60,565 nucleotides of DNA from Trichococcus sp. GTDB taxonomy: Bacteria; Bacillota; Bacilli; Lactobacillales; Aerococcaceae. The notes beneath the pieces were generated by a model. That model was not told the origin of the DNA. It did no database searches and saw only the letters and a list, made by a program, of their open reading frames with translations. Of the stretch, positions 1 to 7,772 are shown piece by piece. Position numbers and translations under genes: made by a program. The first letter of the stretch is position 1; each line of letters opens with the position of its first letter. The stretch lies in assembly GCA_030153215.1 (NCBI GenBank), contig JASKKA010000005.1:1-60565 (forward strand), in the 5' to 3' direction.

Positions 1-1322
1 GTTGCCGTTCTCTGTTTGGAATAATTCCAGGAAGTTGATCGGGTCAGCATAGTCTGCTCCCCATCCAGCTAATTCGATATCGTATTCGCCGGCAGTATCA
101 GCTTCAAGACGGACTTTGAAAGGTACATTGCGCAACGTTACAGTCAAGCCAGGCAGGTTTGTCTGTAATTGGCTTTGCAGGAATTCAGAAGAACGTTTCG
201 CATTTTCTGTGTCATCGCTCAACAATTCCAAAGTGATGGATTCAACACCCAATTCAGCCAAGCCTTTTTCAAAGTAAGTTTTAGCTTCTTCAGCATTGAA
301 AGTCAGAAGATCGCCATTTTGTTCACGGTAGTCTTCGCCTGTTGAAGGATCCAATGCAAGTTTTTCAGGAACCAGGCCGTTTGCAGGGATAGAGCCGTTC
401 TGCAATACAACATCAGCGTATGCTTGCTTGTCGAAAGCCATTGCTAAAGCTTTACGGATGTTGGCGTTTTGTAATGGTGTGTTTTCTCTCTGTTGCGGTC
501 GATTGCGTCTGTATCATACAGATTCAAAGCAGTGGAAGTTTCTTTGATTACTTCTACGTTGATTGCATCCAATTTTACAGCGTCTTTATCCCAATACTCA
601 GCATTCGGTTCATAAGTCCATGATAAGCTCGCTGCATCCCAGTTAGCTAAGACAAATGGTCCGTTGTACAATAAAGCATCGCTGCTTAATGCGTATTGAT
701 CGCCTTGTTCTTCAACAAATGCTTGATTTTGAGGGAAGAACATAGCCAATGTCAATAGATCTTTGAAGTATGGCACCGGAGAAGTCAAGGTGATTTCCAA
801 TGTTTTTTCATCGATCGCTTTGACGCCTAATTCTTCAGGTGCAACTTCACCCGCCATGATTTCAGTTGCGTTAGCGATAACGCCGTCCATCATATAAGAA
901 TAAGAAGCAGCCGATGCAGGATCCACTAATTTACGCCATGAATAAACAAAGTCTTCTGCTTTTACGGGTTCGCCGTTTGACCAGTTTGCTTCATCACGGA
1001 TAGTGAAAGTGTAGACCAAACCGTCTTCACTGACTGTAGGATCTTCTGCGGCGATACCTAATTCAACCGTTCCATCTAAACCTTGACGGTACAGACCTTC
1101 GTTTACGTTGCTTAAAGCGGTGAACGCAACTGTGTCAGCAGCCTGCACAGAATCCATTGTAGGGATTTCAGCGCTTTCAATCAGATTTAATACCTGATCA
1201 CTGCCGCTCGCACCTGCAGATTCTGACGAATCAGCCGTGCTTCCCTCTCCGCCGCATGCAGCTAATACAAGTGCGGAGCTTAAAGATAATAACACTAAAG
1301 ATGATAGTTTCTTGTTGCCCAT
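1..1322 (-). pseudogene. oppA: Oligopeptide ABC transporter substrate-binding lipoprotein (OppA-like), frame-disrupted and cut by window edge
   Basis: Family role: captures extracellular oligopeptides for an Opp-type ABC importer (SBP family 5). The N-terminus has a lipoprotein signal with lipobox LAAC (Cys23). Frame one runs from 1322 to a stop at 444 and follows the OppA fold as far as the stretch TALNLYDTDAIDR, then goes out of frame at about 490-500. Reading resumes in another frame with QQRENTPLQNANIRKALAMA, then FDKQAYADVVLQNG, and stays open to base 1. In relatives, roughly 35-40 residues normally separate these two stretches, so I infer an internal deletion not divisible by three. The C-terminus lies outside the window. 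It could be a true pseudogene, a strain-specific loss or an assembly error. The start is supported by a GGGGGA ribosome-binding site and a good promoter. Confidence 0.85.
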
Positions 1323-1372
1323 ATTTCTTTTCCCCCATTCCCTCTGTTTCTATAATTTCTATAGTAAGATTA

Positions 1373-1401
1373 ATTATAGTTCTGACTGTTATTAAAATCA
1401 A
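1373..1401 (-). promoter_or_regulatory. Sigma-A promoter of oppA
   Basis: On the minus strand, TTGATT (1396-1401) and a perfect TATAAT (1373-1378) are separated by 17 bases. The predicted start site leaves a short leader before the oppA ATG at 1322. Seen directly; activity is inferred. Confidence 0.75.
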
Positions 1402-1682
1402 GTTTGGGAATTTAATAAATTGATTAAAATTAAATGAATATATTAATATTTAATCCTATATTGTCTTTATATATCGATATTATTTGGATATTGAGAATCT
1501 GACACAGCATGTCAGAACATTCAAAAAAACTTGAAAGCGGAGTCAAACGTTGATAAAAAAGCAATCCAACGAGTTGAACATTTGTTTATTAAGAAACATT
1601 GATTTATTATGCGAATATTGATATATTTTCATTACAAAAGAATATTCGATCATTTTCACAGAAAATAAATACGCACCACTGT
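1402..1682. other. AT-rich intergenic region between pulA and oppA
   Basis: No plausible gene. It holds two dyads: TCTGACA/TGTCAGA at 1498-1516 (5-base loop) and CGAATATT/AATATTCG at 1612-1648 (21-base loop). Neither is followed by a convincing T-run in the pulA direction, so their roles (operator or weak terminator) are open. Confidence 0.5.
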
Positions 1683-3686
1683 CTAAATGTCATTTAATTC
1701 CGATTTTTTTGCATACAATACGGTAGTCGTGTGAGCTTTCACCAAAATTTTTTCCATCAAGGCAAAATCAGCTTTTCGATCAAAAAAGACTTTATTATCC
1801 TCAACGAGGATGGCATATTTTCCCTTCTCGAACTCGAAACTCGTATCATTTCGGTTCGCATTGAAGACGACAATGTACTTTTTTTCTTCGTTTTCTAAGG
1901 AAAAAGCTACGATGTTGAAATTTTCACTTAGCGTCGTGAAATGGGCGTCGATTTCTTCGTGGGTATGCATCCGGAATAAGTAGTCACTTTTGCGCAGGGC
2001 GATCAGACCTTTGACATAGACCACCGATTCTTGGAAGGTCGTCAACCGTTCCCATTCAAATTGATTGATTTCGTCGGGTGACTTGTAGCTGTTGGCATCC
2101 CCTTCCTTTGTCCTCAAAAATTCCTGGCCACCATGGATAAAAGGAACCCCCTGCGACAGCAAGACGATGCTTGTTGCCAGCGTATGCCTTTTTATGCGCA
2201 CCTCTTCGCTGTCTTCCGGATTGGACCGCAACAGTTTGTCGTAGAGTGTCAGATTATCATGGGCTTCCACATATTGGATGACTTGTTCAGGATCGATATA
2301 ACTGCTGTGGCTGGATAAATGCATAGCGCCTTTAATGTTCCGGAGCAGCAGATCCTCCTGGTAATTTTTGCCGCTGACGAAGCCCCTGTCCTTTTCGTCG
2401 CCATAATCGCTGCCTTTCAATGCTATCCGGATTGAATCGTTGAAATGGGCAATTCTCGGCATCGCTTGCGCATTTTTCTGGGAAGCTTTCAGATCTTCAG
2501 CTAGAGGCGTGCTCATTTCCCATCCCTCGCCGATAATGATGATGGACGGATCGATTTTATCCAACGCTTCCCTGATGGCATTCATCGTGACCGAGTCATG
2601 GATACCCATCAGATCGAAGCGGAATCCATCGAGATGATATTCCGTAGCCCAATACTTGACGCTGTCGATGATGTATTTGCGCATCATATGTCTTTCCGAG
2701 GCTGTATCATTTCCGACCCCGGTGCCATTCGCAAGCGAACCGTCCGCGGTGTAGCGGTAAAAGTAACCTGGGACCGTCCTTTCCAAGGCCTGATCTTTTG
2801 GATTGTAGACGTGGTTATAGACAACATCCATGATCACCCTCAATCCATTGTCGTGCAGCGTTTGGATCATTTGCTTCAATTCGATGATCCTGTTGAATGG
2901 ATCAAAAGGATTGCTTGAGTAGGAACCTTCGGGCACATTATAGTTCAGCGGATCGTAGCCCCAATTGTATTGTGGCTGGGTCAGATTCGCCTCATCGACT
3001 GTGGCGTAATCGAACATCGGCAAAATTTGGACATGGGTGATGCCCAGATCAACCAGATAATCCAACCCGGTGCTTACCCCACTGGCGTTTTTAGTGTTTT
3101 TTTCAGTCAAACCAAGGAATTTCCCTTTTTTCTCTATCCCGCTCGACTCGGATATGGAAAAATCCCGGATATGCAGCTCATAGATAATCGCCTCTTCCGG
3201 AATGCCGAAGGCCGGCACCCGTACTCCCCAGCTGGCTGGATTCGTCCTGCGTAAGTCCGTTATAACCGATTTCGTGCCGTTCACCGTTGTGGCACGGGAA
3301 TAAGGATCGACCGTGACGGATTCTCGGTTATTCAAAAAGAGGATTTTATAAACATAAATGGTTCCGTGCTGATCACCGGGCAGATAGGCCTCAAAAATCC
3401 CCTTGGGCTTCTGGACCATTGCAATTTTTTGGGAAGGCTTCCTGATGGAACCATCTGCGTACGTCCACACTTCCACCGATTTTGCTGTAGGGGTCCAAAC
3501 CCTCAATAATGTGCCTTCTTTTTCGTATAGCGCTCCAAGTTCGCCGTCATAGGAGAAGTAGTTGTCAAAATCATCCGATCTGACGAACAGAAACATTTCC
3601 TTGTCGATCGTTTCCTTATCCCGTTTATCGCTGAAGAGCTTTTCCAAGTCGTAGCTCTCCAACCAACTCTGGAAATCCTCCACCAT
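1683..3686 (-). CDS. pulA: Type I pullulanase (glycoside hydrolase family 13)
   Basis: Hydrolyses alpha-1,6 branch points of pullulan, glycogen or starch oligosaccharides. The 667-residue protein has an N-terminal carbohydrate-binding/E-set-like part (about 40-150), then the catalytic barrel with the type I pullulanase signature YNWGYDP (about 240-246). GH13 conserved regions follow: DVVYNH (about 287), DGFRFDLMG (about 353, nucleophile Asp358) and GEGWE (about 386, acid/base Glu387), then VEAHDNLTL. No signal peptide is visible, so the enzyme is probably intracellular. The ATG is preceded by GGAGGTGA. It stands alone between corA and oppA. An extended -10 (TGGTATACT) lies just upstream near 3705-3715. 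Confidence 0.93.
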   Translation of the reverse strand: MVEDFQSWLESYDLEKLFSDKRDKETIDKEMFLFVRSDDFDNYFSYDGELGALYEKEGTLLRVWTPTAKSVEVWTYADGSIRKPSQKIAMVQKPKGIFEAYLPGDQHGTIYVYKILFLNNRESVTVDPYSRATTVNGTKSVITDLRRTNPASWGVRVPAFGIPEEAIIYELHIRDFSISESSGIEKKGKFLGLTEKNTKNASGVSTGLDYLVDLGITHVQILPMFDYATVDEANLTQPQYNWGYDPLNYNVPEGSYSSNPFDPFNRIIELKQMIQTLHDNGLRVIMDVVYNHVYNPKDQALERTVPGYFYRYTADGSLANGTGVGNDTASERHMMRKYIIDSVKYWATEYHLDGFRFDLMGIHDSVTMNAIREALDKIDPSIIIIGEGWEMSTPLAEDLKASQKNAQAMPRIAHFNDSIRIALKGSDYGDEKDRGFVSGKNYQEDLLLRNIKGAMHLSSHSSYIDPEQVIQYVEAHDNLTLYDKLLRSNPEDSEEVRIKRHTLATSIVLLSQGVPFIHGGQEFLRTKEGDANSYKSPDEINQFEWERLTTFQESVVYVKGLIALRKSDYLFRMHTHEEIDAHFTTLSENFNIVAFSLENEEKKYIVVFNANRNDTSFEFEKGKYAILVEDNKVFFDRKADFALMEKILVKAHTTTVLYAKKSELNDI

Positions 3687-3825
3687 ACCGCATCACCTCC
3701 CACATACAGTATACCAAGCAAAGATGTCTTCCTGTACCCAAAAAGCATCGCAAAGAGCGCAACCGGAAGATAAAAATCCGTTTACGCTCCGTAATGTTGT
3801 CAACTGACAATACTCACTCTTCATG
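3687..3825. promoter_or_regulatory. pulA promoter region with dyad and repeat-like motif
   Basis: Minus-strand extended -10 TGGTATACT sits about 25 bases before pulA. Upstream are a diverged copy (3744-3762) of the intergenic repeat seen at 32099 and 42292, and a perfect dyad TTGTCA-AC-TGACAA (3797-3810) just after the corA stop. No strong corA terminator is visible. Confidence 0.4.
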
Positions 3826-4779
3826 TCAGAAATAATCTTTCTTTTTTAGCCAATAAACCGTAATGATGCAGATGAAAACGGTGATCAGGCTCGTGATGCC
3901 GAACGCCCATGGATGATTTTCGAAAGGCAAATCCACATTCATGCCCCAGAAGCCGGCAATGATGGTAGGGATCGTCAGAACGATTGTGATCGAAGTCAAC
4001 ACCTTCATGATATTGTTCAGATTGTTCGAGATGACACTGGAAAACACTTCGCTCAGTTGATCGATCATCTTACTCGATTCGGTGACCATCACTTCTGCTT
4101 GATTAGAGATATCGAGGATATCGTGAAGCAATTCCTGACTTTGAGCATCATCGCTCAAGGTTGCCTTGTGAATGGATTCCGTTATCAACGGATGATTTTT
4201 AGTGATGGACGTCTCAAAATACACCAGACTCTTATGGAGAGCTATCAGCTTATAAAAATATTCATTATGGGTAGCGCTCGTGATCTGTATCTGCAGATCT
4301 TCGATGGTGCTATCGATTTCCCTCAGGTGATGAACGAAACTCTTCGTCAGTTCCCATAATATGTATAAAATAATGTGATGCTGGGTTGTCGCCGGCTCAT
4401 TTTTGAAGGATTCATTTTTCATGATGCGCTTCAAAAAGGATGGGGTTTCTTTGCAGACAGTGATCAAGGTTTTATTGATCGTTATGATTGATAAGGGATA
4501 TGTGTGATATTCGGTATACTTTTCCTGCACTGAGCGCATTTTAGGGAAAAGTACGATCAGGAGGTTAATATCTACCCCAGCACTATTTTTAACTTTCTCC
4601 TGGCGCGGGACCTCATATTCGTCCAGTGAGTCCATGATGTAGTCCCGTGGGATGCCGAAAATGGCCGCCAGATTGTCGACATCTTCACTGCTCGGATTTT
4701 CTACATGAATCCAATCCGCCGTTTTCCAGTTCTTCGTCTGCGTGTATACCCCTTTATCCGATAAATTGAATGATTTCAT
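3826..4779 (-). CDS. corA: CorA-family magnesium/divalent cation transporter
   Basis: Forms a homopentameric membrane channel for Mg2+ or related ions. The 317-residue product has a long cytoplasmic N-terminal domain with predicted helices (about 120-250). It ends in two transmembrane segments with the family GMN motif in FWGMNVDLPF at the end of the first, followed by a short basic tail (WLKKKDYF). I placed the start at the ATG at 4779 because AGAGGTGG lies six bases upstream. An upstream in-frame ATG at 4809 has no such site. The metal specificity cannot be read from the sequence. Confidence 0.88.
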   Translation of the reverse strand: MKSFNLSDKGVYTQTKNWKTADWIHVENPSSEDVDNLAAIFGIPRDYIMDSLDEYEVPRQEKVKNSAGVDINLLIVLFPKMRSVQEKYTEYHTYPLSIITINKTLITVCKETPSFLKRIMKNESFKNEPATTQHHIILYILWELTKSFVHHLREIDSTIEDLQIQITSATHNEYFYKLIALHKSLVYFETSITKNHPLITESIHKATLSDDAQSQELLHDILDISNQAEVMVTESSKMIDQLSEVFSSVISNNLNNIMKVLTSITIVLTIPTIIAGFWGMNVDLPFENHPWAFGITSLITVFICIITVYWLKKKDYF

Positions 4780-4897
4780 GCGAATCCACCTCTGAAATGT
4801 TTTAATCAAAATGTACTTTCCTTAAGATAAGCATAACTTATTTTTTTCAAAAGGAAAGCAATAACCCATTTCAGGGGTTGCCGCAGAAAACTGCCAT

Positions 4898-5722
4898 TTA
4901 GATGTCAACAATAAATTCTTCCATAGTATAGGCCATTTCGATATAAGGATCATCCGTGTACCAATGCCGCGCGTTGCCAAGGCACGCGCAATAAAAAGTC
5001 GTCTTTTTTTCATACAGCATTTTCCGAAAATGGACATGCCCCATGATGCTGTGCACAATCGGATAGCGATCATATAGTTCCATATAGCTTTTGTTGCCAA
5101 GGAAAGCATTGTAATAATCATAGACCGGATGCGGGAGCGGGATGACGAATTGAGGATGCGTCACAACATGCGTCATCATGATTATTTTCCTGGAACTGAC
5201 TTCTTTCAGGTCGTTTTCCAACTCCGCCTGCATCGCTGCAGCTACAGTGAGGTCATCCTTTTGCCAATGCACATACTGGCGGTCATTCCAACCGCCGACT
5301 TTCAGCTTTTTCCGGGATAACTCTTCTATTGTATAACCGTCACTGGCGAACCCATAATCATACCACCCCGGATTCCCCACCACTGCCCAATCTTTCCCGA
5401 TCAGAAACGGATTCCCGACTGGATTTTCGTCTCGCGCCTTGAACAGCTGATAGATGCGCTCCGTATCCTCTTCGCGGTTGCGGATGGACCAAAAATCATG
5501 GTTTCCAGGTACGAACTGGATTTTCGAAACGTTATGATTTCGCATACGATCCAAGAAAGCAAAGGTATCGTGGTAATCGGAAGAGACATCCCCCGCCAAC
5601 AACAGCAGGTCGATTTCCTGATTATAGAGCAGCTCTGCCAAAAGGTGATCATAAGTCTGACCGGGCGCCAACTTTTTCGCGTTCGAGTCGATATGCAGAT
5701 CCGACATTACTCCAACTTTCAC
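4898..5722 (-). CDS. Metallophosphoesterase family protein
   Basis: Calcineurin-like phosphoesterase with all two-metal motifs: SDLHID near the N-terminus, LAGDVSSD (about 47), PGNHDFW (about 78), MMTHVVTH (about 188) and MGHVHF (about 229). The substrate is unknown; members of this group act on phosphoproteins, nucleotides or cyclic nucleotides. The start is set at the GTG at 5722, which has GGGAGGTGA in ideal position and begins just before the first metal motif. An upstream ATG at 5776 would add 18 residues without a good site. It lies 95 bases after ppaC and may share its transcript. Confidence 0.85.
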   Translation of the reverse strand: MKVGVMSDLHIDSNAKKLAPGQTYDHLLAELLYNQEIDLLLLAGDVSSDYHDTFAFLDRMRNHNVSKIQFVPGNHDFWSIRNREEDTERIYQLFKARDENPVGNPFLIGKDWAVVGNPGWYDYGFASDGYTIEELSRKKLKVGGWNDRQYVHWQKDDLTVAAAMQAELENDLKEVSSRKIIMMTHVVTHPQFVIPLPHPVYDYYNAFLGNKSYMELYDRYPIVHSIMGHVHFRKMLYEKKTTFYCACLGNARHWYTDDPYIEMAYTMEEFIVDI

Positions 5723-5817
5723 GTCCTCACCTCCCTTCATTACCTCAAAATTGATGTGAAAAAAGCAGAGATGCATATCAGATCAACTGAGTTGCAGCTC
5801 CGCCATTTTTGCAGTAA

Positions 5818-6747
5818 TTATTTTGAGAATGCTTCCGTCAATGGGGGCACTACTTGTTTTTTGCGTGAAACCACACCTGGAAGCAAGGCAATATTCTCGC
5901 TTATTGTAACTCCGAATGCAGACGCGACGGTGTCCAAATGGGAGCCAACAGCCAGTAAAGCAGAATCGCTATCGATTATGTTTGTGATTACCAACAAGAA
6001 TACATCATACCCGTGCGAACCGTTTTCTGCTTCCATAGCGGAAACCAGCTCCGTTTGTCTTTTCAGTACATCCTGCACGTCAACTGTGTTGACCTGGGCG
6101 ATGCGCACGTTTTTGTCGCCCATCGGGAATGATTTTGCATCCAAAGTCAACAATTCCGCAATCGACTTGTCATCCAAGTTCGTTCCGGCTTTCAGCATTG
6201 CAAGACCGTATTCATTCAAAGAAACACCGGCAATTTCCGTCAATGCCGCTGCCGCTTCTTCATCTTCCGGCGTGCAGGTCGGGGATTTGAATAACAAAGT
6301 ATCGGAAATGATGGCAGAAAGCATCAAACCGGCGATATCGGCAGGGATTGCGATGTTCTTTTCCTTGAACATTTTATAAAGGATTGTATTTGTGCATCCC
6401 ACGGGCTCTGCACGATAATACAAAGGGTTAGCCGTTTCGAAGTTCGCGATGCGGTGGTGATCCACTACTGCGTAAACTTCCACATCTTTGATATCGCGGA
6501 CGCTTTGTTGCGCTTCATTATGGTCGACCAAAGCTACCGTATCCGTTTCGTTTGCTGCTGTCTCGATGACGCGCGGAGTCTCTGTCTTGAATTGATTCAA
6601 AGCGTAGGCTGTTTCTTCGCTCGGCAAACCAAGCGCCACTGCCTCGGCTTCGATTCCATTTTGATTCAGATAGTAGGCATATGCGATAGCGGATGTGATC
6701 GCATCCGTATCCGGATTTTGGTGTCCAAAAACTAACAGTTTGTTCAT
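5818..6747 (-). CDS. ppaC: Manganese-dependent inorganic pyrophosphatase (family II, DHH)
   Basis: Hydrolyses pyrophosphate to phosphate and so pulls biosynthetic reactions forward in the cytoplasm. The 309-residue length matches family II enzymes. The N-terminus has GHQNPDTDA, followed by LVDHNE (about 75), the DHH motif in VDHHRIANF (about 97) and the C-terminal substrate-binding SRKKQVVPPL near the end. These are the metal and substrate ligands of the DHH superfamily. It is transcribed from its own promoter (6780-6808), which lies within the pflA terminator. Confidence 0.96.
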   Translation of the reverse strand: MNKLLVFGHQNPDTDAITSAIAYAYYLNQNGIEAEAVALGLPSEETAYALNQFKTETPRVIETAANETDTVALVDHNEAQQSVRDIKDVEVYAVVDHHRIANFETANPLYYRAEPVGCTNTILYKMFKEKNIAIPADIAGLMLSAIISDTLLFKSPTCTPEDEEAAAALTEIAGVSLNEYGLAMLKAGTNLDDKSIAELLTLDAKSFPMGDKNVRIAQVNTVDVQDVLKRQTELVSAMEAENGSHGYDVFLLVITNIIDSDSALLAVGSHLDTVASAFGVTISENIALLPGVVSRKKQVVPPLTEAFSK

Positions 6748-6779
6748 TCAATTCACTCTCTCTTCCATTGTCTTAATTT

Positions 6780-6808
6780 ATCATAATAAAAAAGGAAGAA
6801 AAGAGCAA
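6780..6808 (-). promoter_or_regulatory. ppaC promoter overlapping the pflA terminator
   Basis: TTGCTC (6803-6808) and TATGAT (6780-6785) are separated by 17 bases on the minus strand. The -35 hexamer straddles the distal arm and loop of the terminator hairpin at 6792-6830. Confidence 0.55.
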
Positions 6809-6830
6809 TGGGAATTCTCTTTTCTTCCTT
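6783..6830 (-). terminator. Rho-independent terminator of pflA
   Basis: Perfect 14-base arms AAGGAAGAAAAGAG (6792-6805) and CTCTTTTCTTCCTT (6817-6830) enclose an 11-base loop. On the minus strand they are followed by TTTTTTATTATG. It begins 18 bases after the pflA stop. Confidence 0.85.
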
Positions 6831-6847
6831 GAAAAACAGTATTCTTT

Positions 6848-7609
6848 TTACAGATCCAAATAGCCTTTATAGTCTTCCGTATGCAAAAGTTTTCTGGCGT
6901 TTTCGACTCGCTCTGCGGTAGGCGGATCGATTCCCTCCAACTGATAAGGGATGCCCAAGCTTTCCCATTTGTAGACGCCCATTTTATGGTAAGGCAGAAT
7001 TTCGACTTTGACGATGTTCTTTAATGTTTTCAGGAACTCGTCCAAGCGGATCAGGAATGCATCGTAATCAGTACGTTCCGGTATCAGGACATGGCGAATC
7101 CAGACCGGCTGGTTGATATCCGACAGGTATTTCGCCAATGCGATGATGCTTTCGTTCGGCCACATGGTCAATTCTTTGTGTTTTTGGGTGTCGATGTGTT
7201 TGATGTCCAACAGAATCAAATCAGTCACTTCCAACAGCTTCTTGAACTGGCTGAAGAAAGGTTCATCATAGGTGAATGGCAAGCCGCAAGTGTCAAGTGT
7301 AGTATGTACGCCCTGTGCCTTGGCCTTTGTGAACAAATCAATCAAAAAATCGATCTGTAGCAACGGTTCGCCGCCGCTAACAGTAATGCCGCCCTTTTGC
7401 CCCCAGAACGGCTTGTATTGCAGTGCCATCTCAAGCAATTCATCGCTTGTCATCTCATTGCCGCCGCCGATGTTCCAAGTGTCCGGGTTGTGGCAGAATT
7501 GGCAACGCATGCGGCAGCCCTGCATAAATATAATAAAACGGATTCCGGGTCCATCAACGGAACCGAAACTCTCTGTTGAATGCACAAATCCTTTTAAGGG
7601 TTCAGTCAT
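6848..7609 (-). CDS. pflA: Pyruvate formate-lyase-activating enzyme (radical SAM)
   Basis: Uses a 4Fe-4S cluster and S-adenosylmethionine to place the glycyl radical on pyruvate formate-lyase under anaerobic conditions. The cluster motif CxxxCxxC is seen in GCRMRCQFCHNPDTW (about residue 30), followed by TVSGGEPLLQ and the ILPYHKMG segment typical of PflA. I choose the ATG at 7609 (253 residues): AGAGGAG precedes it, whereas an in-frame ATG at 7630 has no site. Downstream of pflB but separated from it by two hairpins, so it probably has some transcription of its own. Confidence 0.95.
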   Translation of the reverse strand: MTEPLKGFVHSTESFGSVDGPGIRFIIFMQGCRMRCQFCHNPDTWNIGGGNEMTSDELLEMALQYKPFWGQKGGITVSGGEPLLQIDFLIDLFTKAKAQGVHTTLDTCGLPFTYDEPFFSQFKKLLEVTDLILLDIKHIDTQKHKELTMWPNESIIALAKYLSDINQPVWIRHVLIPERTDYDAFLIRLDEFLKTLKNIVKVEILPYHKMGVYKWESLGIPYQLEGIDPPTAERVENARKLLHTEDYKGYLDL

Positions 7610-7645
7610 TTCAAAAAACTCCTCTGTCATTTATTTCTTACTTTC

Positions 7646-7674
7646 ATTGTATCTCGCATAAGGAATAATTCCTA
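7646..7674 (-). promoter_or_regulatory. Possible pflA promoter with 13-base palindrome
   Basis: TACAAT (7646-7651) on the minus strand could be a -10; the matching -35 (TAGGAA, 7669-7674) is poor. A perfect 6-1-6 palindrome AGGAATAATTCCT (7661-7673) covers the -35 area and may be an operator. Confidence 0.35.
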
Positions 7675-7675
7675 T

Positions 7676-7698
7676 CGAAAAGAGCGAGTTTTCGCTCC
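7676..7698 (-). terminator. Hairpin terminator in pflB-pflA gap
   Basis: GAGCGA (7682-7687) and TCGCTC (7692-7697) form a tight stem with a 4-base loop. On the minus strand CTTTTCG follows. Probable end point for pflB transcription. Confidence 0.6.
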
Positions 7699-7709
7699 CT
7701 TTGATAGAA

Positions 7710-7737
7710 AACGGATGAATCAAATGATCCATCCGTT
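7710..7737 (-). terminator. Second hairpin after pflB
   Basis: AACGGATG (7710-7717) and CATCCGTT (7730-7737) pair perfectly with a 12-base loop. A short TTTTC follows on the minus strand, so it is a weak terminator or an mRNA 3'-end stabiliser ahead of the stem at 7682. Confidence 0.5.
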
Positions 7738-7772
7738 AAATTTTATACGATTAACATGCTAGCTGAAGCAAC

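Noticed and set aside
4840-4885. Possible terminator after the metallophosphoesterase (AACCC/GGGTT)
   Set aside because: The stem is only about five bases and no T-run follows directly, so it was not listed as a feature.
5498-6379. Plus-strand frame of 293 codons opposite the phosphoesterase and ppaC
   Set aside because: It spans two minus-strand genes and their gap, without a site or family features.
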